Shown piece after piece: positions 5,925 to 11,444 of a stretch of DNA of 11,444 nt. The stretch is from the NCBI GenBank assembly GCA_027451265.1, contig DAIDJT010000056.1, positions 1 to 11,444 on the forward strand, given 5' to 3'. The position numbers and the translations under genes were made by a program. The notes below the pieces were generated by a model. The model ran no database searches. It was not told where the DNA came from and saw only the letters and a list, made by a program, of their open reading frames with translations. Origin of the DNA: Bacteroidales bacterium. Its GTDB lineage: Bacteria; Bacteroidota; Bacteroidia; Bacteroidales; VadinHA17. Position 1 is the stretch's first letter; every line of letters starts with the position of its first letter.

Positions 5925-7853
5925 TTAAGTATTGTTGAGCTTTCCATCGGCAAATTCACGGAGGATCATAAGTTGCTCTTCTGCAGGCACAGATCTCAGT
6001 TTCTGTGCGGTTTCGGTCAGGAACCCGTTATTCCCGATCGTGGAAGCCAGTTCCCTGAACCAGGCTTTCGGGTCACCTATCTTCCCGTAGGCTTTCTCCT
6101 GACGGTACAACCTGTCAATCATGGAAACGAAATCGACTCTGCCTGTAAAATCATATACCGCATCATGAAGTACACGGCCTGCCGGGCCAGTCTGCCCAGG
6201 CGAGGCAGCCGAGACAACCAGGCTCCTGACTGCTTCAAGTGTATGGAGATCGAATCCGTAAAATGACAATATCTCTCCGGCCCTTTTCATGGCAGCGGTC
6301 CCGGGGTCATTATAGTCAAATGCGTAACCGAAATAAATGAAAACAGAAGCCAGCCTGAGGTGAATGTAATCCTCGTCAGATAGCTTCTCTGCCCTTGCAA
6401 GCAGGTCGGCCTGCAATGAAACGCTTCGTATGTAATCAGCACTGTGAAAGAAGAGATCAGGCGACGCGATTTCAGAGTACCTTGTGAAGACATGCTCCTC
6501 CACATCAAGGATCCGTATCATTTCGATCTTTGCCAGGAACTTACTGTTCGGGGAGCCATCAGCCTCCCGCAACTCCGGCCTTATCCCCGTGACAAAATAC
6601 ATGTCGAGATCACCCTTGTACTTCACAGGCATCCTTCCGCGGTAGTCACAGGTAAAATATTCCTTTACAAATTCATAGGTGGTGCCTGAGATGTTTATCT
6701 TGCCGGCTTCCCCTGATGATTCCATCCTGCTGGCGGTGTTCACCGTATCACCCCAGATGTCATAGGTAATCTTCTTGTGCCCTACAACCCCTGCTACCAC
6801 CGTTCCCGTATGAATTCCTATCCTGATATCCCAGAAACGTGCTGCTGGCCTTGACGGATCACTCTTCATTGCCTGCATGTACTTCTGCATCTCAAGTGCT
6901 GCCAGTACCACCTCAACGGGATTGGTCCTGTTTCTCTCAGGGATGCCGCCGGCGCACATGTACGCGTCACCTATCGTCTTAATCTTTTCTATGCGGTACT
7001 TTTCCGCCACCGAATCGAAATGAAAGAAGAACCGGTCGAGCTCGTCAATCAGCGTCTCGGGATTCATCTCTTCGGCAATCTTTGTAAATCCCTGGATATC
7101 TGAGAACAACACTGTAACAAAATTATATTTTCTCTTGTCGGCTTTCCCCTTTGACATTATCTCCTCGGCTGTCCCCTTCGGAAGCATATTGGCAAGAAGG
7201 CTGTCAGACTTTTCCTTCTCATGCTGAAGTTCCTCCGTTCTTTCTGCAATGAGCTGTTCGAGGCGACTCTGTCTCTCCATGTAGAGCCGGTGTGTCCTTC
7301 GTCGCATCATTATACCCGCGGCAAGCAGCAAAAGCGGATAAATTATCAGCGCCAGAAGTGAAAAGTACCACGGAGGCCGTACCCTGAAGCTGAATGATCC
7401 GTCTCCCACGCCAACCACTTCTCCCCTGGTCCGGTAACGATACGTGAATTTATATCTTCCCCCGTCAAGGCTCGTGTACTCCTTGTATGGCCTGTCAGTC
7501 CACTCTGTCCATGCGCTGTCAGGACCTGCCATGAAATAGGAATATTCAACTTCCGGATCCCTTTTCATTGTAAATACAATTCCGTCACGGTATCTGAGAA
7601 CAGGTATATTCGCAGTTGTATCAATCCTTTTCCCCGACTGATACAGGTATACTCCGGTAATCTTCCCTGAGGGCCGGTCAAGTGATTGACCGGAATTTTC
7701 TCCGGATAGACGCTCCGTGGTCAGACCGTTCAGCCACACCGCAGGCCGCAGCCAACGTGCGAGGCTCTCATCCCCGGCGGACAACATAATGCAGGATCCT
7801 GCACTGATAAGTATGCAAGCCATGATAAACCCGCGGAAATGATTGATAACCAT
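5925..7853 (-). CDS. Membrane-anchored Y_Y_Y-sensor adenylate cyclase with degenerate HD-like C-terminus
   Basis: A 642-residue class III nucleotide cyclase. Order of parts: N-terminal signal or anchor helix (about 10-26); extracytoplasmic Y_Y_Y domain (about 85-158, with YSYFMAGPDSAWTEW at 104-118 and FTYRYRTRGE); TM helix (about 162-182); charged coiled-coil linker (about 186-220); catalytic domain (about 240-428); C-terminal helical domain (about 445-632). The metal aspartates are D252 (LFSDIQGFT) and D296 (TIGDAYM). The purine-selecting pair is K292 and D365 (TYDIWGDT), the pattern for ATP rather than GTP, and N372 and R376 are the transition-state residues. So an active, cAMP-forming enzyme is predicted. 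The C-terminal domain resembles an HD phosphohydrolase without metal ligands (see findings). Y_Y_Y domains usually follow a beta-propeller; here the propeller is absent. It is divergent from rdgB. The specific family is clear but the ligand is unknown. Confidence 0.9.
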   Translation of the reverse strand: MVINHFRGFIMACILISAGSCIMLSAGDESLARWLRPAVWLNGLTTERLSGENSGQSLDRPSGKITGVYLYQSGKRIDTTANIPVLRYRDGIVFTMKRDPEVEYSYFMAGPDSAWTEWTDRPYKEYTSLDGGRYKFTYRYRTRGEVVGVGDGSFSFRVRPPWYFSLLALIIYPLLLLAAGIMMRRRTHRLYMERQSRLEQLIAERTEELQHEKEKSDSLLANMLPKGTAEEIMSKGKADKRKYNFVTVLFSDIQGFTKIAEEMNPETLIDELDRFFFHFDSVAEKYRIEKIKTIGDAYMCAGGIPERNRTNPVEVVLAALEMQKYMQAMKSDPSRPAARFWDIRIGIHTGTVVAGVVGHKKITYDIWGDTVNTASRMESSGEAGKINISGTTYEFVKEYFTCDYRGRMPVKYKGDLDMYFVTGIRPELREADGSPNSKFLAKIEMIRILDVEEHVFTRYSEIASPDLFFHSADYIRSVSLQADLLARAEKLSDEDYIHLRLASVFIYFGYAFDYNDPGTAAMKRAGEILSFYGFDLHTLEAVRSLVVSAASPGQTGPAGRVLHDAVYDFTGRVDFVSMIDRLYRQEKAYGKIGDPKAWFRELASTIGNNGFLTETAQKLRSVPAEEQLMILREFADGKLNNT

Positions 7854-7879
7854 AGAGGATTTTAATCTAGAGATCTATA

Positions 7880-7887
7880 CAAAAATA
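7880..7887 (-). promoter_or_regulatory. Candidate -7 promoter element ahead of the cyclase gene
   Basis: On the minus strand this reads TATTTTTG, an exact TAnnTTTG match, ending 26 nt before the cyclase ATG at 7853. No TTTG is found at the expected -33 spacing, so support is partial. It sits in the 116-nt divergent gap shared with rdgB. Confidence 0.4.
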
Positions 7888-7942
7888 AACTATAATTTTC
7901 CGGTTTTGGTATGCCGGCAAGGCAGCGTCACATTGCAATGAT

Positions 7943-7950
7943 TAATTTTG
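7943..7950 (+). promoter_or_regulatory. Candidate -7 promoter element ahead of rdgB-porZ
   Basis: TAATTTTG exactly matches the Bacteroidetes TAnnTTTG element and ends 19 nt before the rdgB ATG. The -33 position has no TTTG, so this is half a promoter. It would drive rdgB and probably porZ. Confidence 0.4.
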
Positions 7951-7969
7951 TCTTTTACCCATTCACAGT

Positions 7970-8566
7970 ATGGAACTGGTATTCGCAACCAACAACAAAC
8001 ACAAAATCAGGGAGATAAGTGATCTTCTTGACGGCAATTTCAGAATTCTCGGGCTGGCTGACCTCGGTATCACCGAAGATATTCCGGAAGAAGCCGAGAC
8101 GCTTGAAGAAAATGCCGTCTTCAAGGCAAGGTATGTTCACGAAAAGACCGGATTGAGTGTCTTCGCCGATGACACCGGGCTTGAGGTAACGGCTCTTGGC
8201 GGAGCGCCAGGGGTTTACTCTGCGAGATATGCCGGTGAGAGTAAAAGTTTTGATGACAACATTGAAAAACTCCTTCGTGAGATGCAGAACGCAACCGACA
8301 GGAGCGCCCGTTTCAGAACTGTAATCGCCCTGATCCTTGACGGCTCTGAATACCTCTTTGAAGGAACGGTTGAAGGAGAAATAATAAGGGAAAGAAGAGG
8401 TGTCGGCGGTTTCGGATATGACCCTGTATTCATTGCAACAGGCTCTGACCGCACCTTTGCCGAAATACCCCTCAGTGAAAAGAACCTGATCTCTCACAGG
8501 GCGAAGGCTATGAGGAAGCTTATCGAATTCCTCAGCAGGGATAACCCTCTCAGTGCCGGGAAGTAA
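7970..8566 (+). CDS. rdgB: RdgB/HAM1-family XTP/dITP pyrophosphatase
   Basis: This cytoplasmic enzyme hydrolyses dITP, ITP and XTP to monophosphate and pyrophosphate, keeping deaminated purines out of DNA and RNA. The 198-residue length is typical. Family motifs: FATNNKHKIREI at 5-16 (nucleotide and phosphate binding), SVFADDTGLEV at 63-73 with the metal/catalytic aspartates D67 and D68, GAPGVYSARYAG at 78-89, GGFGYDPVF at 146-154 (base recognition) and SHRAKAM at 175-181. ATG 7970 gives the standard N-terminus MELVFATNNK directly, so the start is secure. It is divergent from the cyclase gene and porZ follows 11 nt after its stop, suggesting one transcript. Confidence 0.96.
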   Translation: MELVFATNNKHKIREISDLLDGNFRILGLADLGITEDIPEEAETLEENAVFKARYVHEKTGLSVFADDTGLEVTALGGAPGVYSARYAGESKSFDDNIEKLLREMQNATDRSARFRTVIALILDGSEYLFEGTVEGEIIRERRGVGGFGYDPVFIATGSDRTFAEIPLSEKNLISHRAKAMRKLIEFLSRDNPLSAGK

Positions 8567-8577
8567 CAGGTCATGAA

Positions 8578-10884
8578 ATGAAGAGGGTCATCTCACTCAC
8601 ATATTTTGTTTTAGTTTCTCTCCTCGCAGCCGGTCAGGGGCCCCTGGGGTCATGGGATGATCACCTCCCATACAGCAGGTCATATTCAATCACTGCCGGT
8701 GGCGGGAAAATCTACTCCTCAACCGGCTCTGCAGTGCTGGTGCATGACCTGGCTCGCGGAAACAACATGTCTCTGTCACGGGTTTCGGGCCTGAGTGAAA
8801 CTGCAATAGCCCGCATTGCATGGTGTGAGGATGAGGAGTCACTTATCATCGTTTACCGCAGTACGGGAATTGACATCGTGAAGAAGGGAGTAGTTTTCAA
8901 TATACCCGATATCAGGAACAAGTACATTCCGGGGCTCAAGGAGATCTACAATGTTACCGTCCATGGCAGCAAGGCACTCCTGTCTGGAAGCTTCGGCATA
9001 GTTGTAGTTGATGTCAATGGCCGGTATATTTCTGACACCTGGAGACCCGGGCCTGACGGGGAAACAAACAGCGTAAACGAGTCGGTCATTCTTGGTGACC
9101 GTATTTACGCCGCCACGGGTCGTGGGGTCTGGTCTGCCCCGGTCAGCCGCCAGGGACTATCGTATTTCGGCAATTGGGAGCGACTGGAAGGATTGCCGTC
9201 TCCGGGGTCAGAATACAGCAGCCTGGCAACCGCCGGGGAAGGCATTATGGTTACCAGGCCAGGCAAAACCGGCGCCCCGGCTTCCGGCGATTCTCTTTTT
9301 CTGGTAATGCCGGGCCAACCGGCCGTGCTGATAAGCACAGAGCCGGCCGGCACAATAAAAGCCCTTGACGGTGACGGCAGCAGCGTGATCATTTCACTGT
9401 CCTCCGGCCTCAGGATCCTGACCCCGCAGGGTAGCGTCACCCGGGAAATAACAGGGTACGGCTGGGCCGGAGCCTCCCCTGCGGGTGCACTGACCTCAGG
9501 CCAGAGCCTCTGGATAGCTGATGCATCAACAGGACTGGTTTCGACAAGCAACTATTCCGTTTACAGCAACCACACAATTGAAGGACCATATACCGCCAAC
9601 GTGGCTGACATTGCCTTTTCGGGCGACAATTTCTACGTGACCGGCGGAACAGTTGACAACGCATGGGGAAACGTATACCGTCCACTTCAGGTCTTCACCG
9701 GTTCGGGCAGTTCCTGGCGCAGCAATATCCTGTACGGCGAGGCCGACAGGGACGCCATGCGCGTGACGGCAGACCCGGATAATGAAAATCACTTCTTTGT
9801 TTCATCATGGGGAAACGGACTGTATGAATTCCGTGACGGTGAACTGGTCAGAAATTACAATCAGTACAACTCTCCCCTGGGGAGTATAAGGCCCGGAGAA
9901 AATTATTCCCGCATATGCGGTCTTGCATGGGACCGGTACGGTAATCTCTGGATTACACAATCAGGTGTGCCTGGCAACCTGAAAGCACTGACACCTGACG
10001 GTACCTGGATCATAACTGAATTGAACCTGGATGTCACTGTTGTGGGTGACATGGTCATTGACAGGAACCAGTTCATCTGGGTTGTGCTCCCGCGCGGCAA
10101 CGGCATTCTCGTATATGACCCTTCCGGAACACCGGCGAATATTTCCGATGACCGGTTTATCAGACTCCAGGTTCAGGATACGGAAGGGCACACAATGAAT
10201 AACCTCTTCTCAATCTCAACTGACCCCGATGGAAACATCTGGGTGGGAACCGATATGGGCCCTGCAGTGTTCTACAACCCCGGCAAAGCATTCACCTCTG
10301 AGATCAGGGCTTCACGCATCAAGATACCACGAAACGACGGGTCCGGACTGGCTGATTACCTGCTCGGCACAGAGACTGTAACTGCAATCGCAGCAGACGG
10401 GGCAAACCGGAAATGGTTCGGGACATTCAGCTCAGGAGCCTACCTCATGTCTGACGACGGGCGGAAGGAACTGGCTCATTTTACCACCGCCAACAGCCCG
10501 CTCCTCTCTGACAATATAGTGAAGATAGCCGTAAGCGGAGTTACGGGCGAAGTTTGGTTCGGCACGTCCGAAGGAATCATATCATGGCGCGGTGAGGCAA
10601 CTGAAGGAAAAAATGATTTCTCGGGAATCTACGCTTTCCCAAACCCGGTAAGGGAAGATTTTGAAGGGGTGGTGACAATCACCGGGCTGGTTGAAAACTC
10701 ATCAGTAAAGATTACAGACGTCAGCGGTAACCTTGTTTATGAGACAACCTCGCTGGGCGGACAGGCTGTATGGGACCTGCGAAACTACAGGTCACAGAGG
10801 GTCGCAACCGGGGTCTACATTGTGTTGTGCTCCAATGAAGACGGAACCCTTTCCGGGGTTACAAAAATGCTTGTGATAAGGTAA
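8578..10884 (+). CDS. porZ: PorZ, beta-propeller component of the T9SS attachment complex
   Basis: PorZ belongs to the cell-surface attachment complex (PorU, PorV, PorQ, PorZ) of the type IX secretion system. In Porphyromonas gingivalis it binds A-LPS and assists the sortase PorU in anchoring cargo. The 768-residue length is close to that of known PorZ. Signal peptide at 1-19 (MKRVISLTYFVLVSLLAAG), with Gln at +1. The N-terminal propeller carries the PorZ pattern GSWDDHLPYSRSYSI, VSGLSETAIARIAW and LIIVYRSTGIDIV. Later propeller blades include GNLWITQSG, DPDGNIWVGTDMGP, RKWFGTFSSG and GEVWFGTSEG. Residues 683-768 form a type A T9SS sorting domain (FPNPVRED, VKITDVSGNLVYE, GVYIVLCSNEDG, ending KMLVIR), as known PorZ proteins also have. 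ATG 8578 follows rdgB by 11 nt. The assignment rests on the N-terminal pattern, length and C-terminal domain together. Confidence 0.9.
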   Translation: MKRVISLTYFVLVSLLAAGQGPLGSWDDHLPYSRSYSITAGGGKIYSSTGSAVLVHDLARGNNMSLSRVSGLSETAIARIAWCEDEESLIIVYRSTGIDIVKKGVVFNIPDIRNKYIPGLKEIYNVTVHGSKALLSGSFGIVVVDVNGRYISDTWRPGPDGETNSVNESVILGDRIYAATGRGVWSAPVSRQGLSYFGNWERLEGLPSPGSEYSSLATAGEGIMVTRPGKTGAPASGDSLFLVMPGQPAVLISTEPAGTIKALDGDGSSVIISLSSGLRILTPQGSVTREITGYGWAGASPAGALTSGQSLWIADASTGLVSTSNYSVYSNHTIEGPYTANVADIAFSGDNFYVTGGTVDNAWGNVYRPLQVFTGSGSSWRSNILYGEADRDAMRVTADPDNENHFFVSSWGNGLYEFRDGELVRNYNQYNSPLGSIRPGENYSRICGLAWDRYGNLWITQSGVPGNLKALTPDGTWIITELNLDVTVVGDMVIDRNQFIWVVLPRGNGILVYDPSGTPANISDDRFIRLQVQDTEGHTMNNLFSISTDPDGNIWVGTDMGPAVFYNPGKAFTSEIRASRIKIPRNDGSGLADYLLGTETVTAIAADGANRKWFGTFSSGAYLMSDDGRKELAHFTTANSPLLSDNIVKIAVSGVTGEVWFGTSEGIISWRGEATEGKNDFSGIYAFPNPVREDFEGVVTITGLVENSSVKITDVSGNLVYETTSLGGQAVWDLRNYRSQRVATGVYIVLCSNEDGTLSGVTKMLVIR

Positions 10885-10888
10885 AGCA

Positions 10889-10934
10889 GCCGGGTTTCTT
10901 TGGATTGCCGGGTTTCTTTGGATTGCCGGGTTTG
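10889..10934 (+). repeat. 18-bp tandem repeat, two full copies plus a partial third
   Basis: GCCGGGTTTCTTTGGATT occurs at 10889-10906 and is repeated exactly at 10907-10924, followed by a 10-base partial copy (GCCGGGTTTG, with the last base still matching in part) at 10925-10934. It lies 4 nt past the porZ stop, in the 84-nt convergent gap between porZ and the HD gene. It looks like a recent slippage duplication of a terminator arm. Confidence 0.85.
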
Positions 10935-10950
10935 TAAGATAAAAGCCCGG
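10926..10950. terminator. Possible bidirectional terminator hairpin between porZ and the HD gene
   Basis: CCGGGTTT at 10926-10933 faces AAAGCCCGG at 10942-10950, giving an 8-bp stem with one bulged G and a loop of about 8 nt. It is centred in the convergent gap, where a shared terminator is expected. No clear T-run follows on either strand, so intrinsic termination is uncertain. The two upstream tandem copies of GCCGGGTTT offer alternative left arms. Confidence 0.4.
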
Positions 10951-10968
10951 ACAATACTTCATGTCTTC

Positions 10969-11444
10969 TCAGTTCTCTGTTATCAGGCTCCGGATTCTCT
11001 CAATCTGCAGCTTTTTGTTCACCTCCCTGAGACGGCGGGCCGTACCGGTAAAATACTGGTGACCGGAGATGAATTTCACCTGCATCTTGTTCCAGTCGTT
11101 CAGGTTGGTGATCTTTTCCTGTGCCTTGAGTTCCTCGTACAGTGTATTTGATACAGGGATGAAATCGCTTCTGCCCAGGTAATCAAGATCGGAGTCACAG
11201 ATGATCTGCTCAAGCAGGTCACCCGGCCGGGGGGGCAGCTTTGTAGACATAATGATACTGCAGATCCTTTCAATCTGATCCTCGCTGTACCCGTATCCGG
11301 GCAGCATCTCCCTCACCAGCAGCGTACCCTGGTACTCATGGTCATCATATGATACCGTATGGCCGGCATCGTGGAACAGTGCAGCTGTCTTCAGAAGCAG
11401 CACCTCTTCATCGGTGCACCCCTCAGCCCATCCTATCAGCTCCA
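10969..11444 (-). CDS. HD-domain phosphohydrolase, C-terminal part (runs off right edge)
   Basis: The frame is open from the right edge (first whole codon at 11442) to the stop at 10971-10969, giving 157 residues of the C-terminal end. It has the HD-superfamily core: LLLKTAALFHDAGH with the metal-binding His-Asp pair, a following histidine in YDDHEYQG, and a later acidic stretch CDSDLDYLGRSDF. The superfamily hydrolyses phosphoesters, often of nucleotides or cyclic nucleotides; the substrate here cannot be told. A GTG at 11403 could act as a start, but it falls inside the domain and the coding frame clearly continues upstream with ELIGWAEGCTDEE, so the real start is outside the window. The fragment aligns with the C-terminal domain of the cyclase at 5925-7853. 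It converges with porZ. Confidence 0.85.
   Translation of the reverse strand, partial: ELIGWAEGCTDEEVLLLKTAALFHDAGHTVSYDDHEYQGTLLVREMLPGYGYSEDQIERICSIIMSTKLPPRPGDLLEQIICDSDLDYLGRSDFIPVSNTLYEELKAQEKITNLNDWNKMQVKFISGHQYFTGTARRLREVNKKLQIERIRSLITEN

Noticed and set aside
7801..7853. Lipoprotein signal at the cyclase N-terminus (SAGSC at residues 17-21)
   Set aside because: Alanine at -3 and serine at -1 make a poor lipobox, and the protein already has a later membrane helix; an ordinary signal peptide or anchor helix is simpler.
7955..8497. A 180-codon minus-strand open frame opposite rdgB
   Set aside because: rdgB carries all its family motifs on the other strand; this frame has no recognisable domain and would run into the rdgB promoter region.
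10889..10934. Tandem repeat considered as a CRISPR remnant
   Set aside because: The 18-bp units are directly adjacent with no spacers, and no cas gene is nearby.
10900..11151. An 83-codon plus-strand open frame starting in the tandem repeat
   Set aside because: It begins inside the 18-bp repeat and continues antisense to the HD gene, which has clear HD motifs.

Overview
The window looks like chromosomal DNA from a Bacteroidetes bacterium, probably Bacteroidales/Marinilabiliales-like. Four things point that way: a PorZ-type component of the type IX secretion system (T9SS) with its C-terminal sorting domain, a DUF3098 membrane protein, the gene order ftsX-DUF3098-uppP-truB-queA, and -7 promoter elements of the Bacteroidetes type (TAnnTTTG) just ahead of four start codons. 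I see no mobile element, CRISPR array, rRNA or tRNA. Both ends of the window cut through a gene.

Layout from left to right. (1) Positions 1-585, minus strand: the N-terminal part of a secreted, probably surface-exposed protein running off the left edge. (2) Positions 880-4624, minus strand: a compact five-gene operon read as ftsX, DUF3098, uppP, truB, queA. It has a candidate -7 element ahead of ftsX and a strong hairpin terminator behind queA. (3) Positions 4851-5867, minus strand: a branched-chain aminotransferase (ilvE) with its own promoter matching the Bacteroidetes consensus in both boxes. (4) Positions 5925-7853, minus strand: a membrane-anchored class III adenylate cyclase with an extracytoplasmic Y_Y_Y sensor domain and a C-terminal domain that resembles an HD phosphohydrolase without its metal ligands. 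(5) Positions 7970-10884, plus strand: rdgB (house-cleaning NTP pyrophosphatase) followed 11 nt later by porZ. (6) Positions 10969-11444, minus strand: the C-terminal part of an HD-domain protein running off the right edge.

Most genes are housekeeping: cell division (FtsX), lipid-carrier recycling for cell wall synthesis (UppP), tRNA modification (TruB, QueA), amino-acid metabolism (IlvE), nucleotide-pool sanitation (RdgB) and T9SS surface attachment (PorZ). The left-edge protein could be a T9SS client, but its C-terminus is outside the window.

The most interesting signal is the relation between the cyclase C-terminus and the right-edge HD protein. The two align without a gap over about 66 residues, yet the cyclase copy has lost the HD pair and neighbouring histidines. 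This suggests an adenylate cyclase carrying a catalytically dead HD module, with an intact paralogue about 3 kb away.

Several start codons were moved inward from the longest open frame: queA to ATG 1929, truB to GTG 2679 (no ATG available) and ilvE to ATG 5867 (downstream of its promoter).
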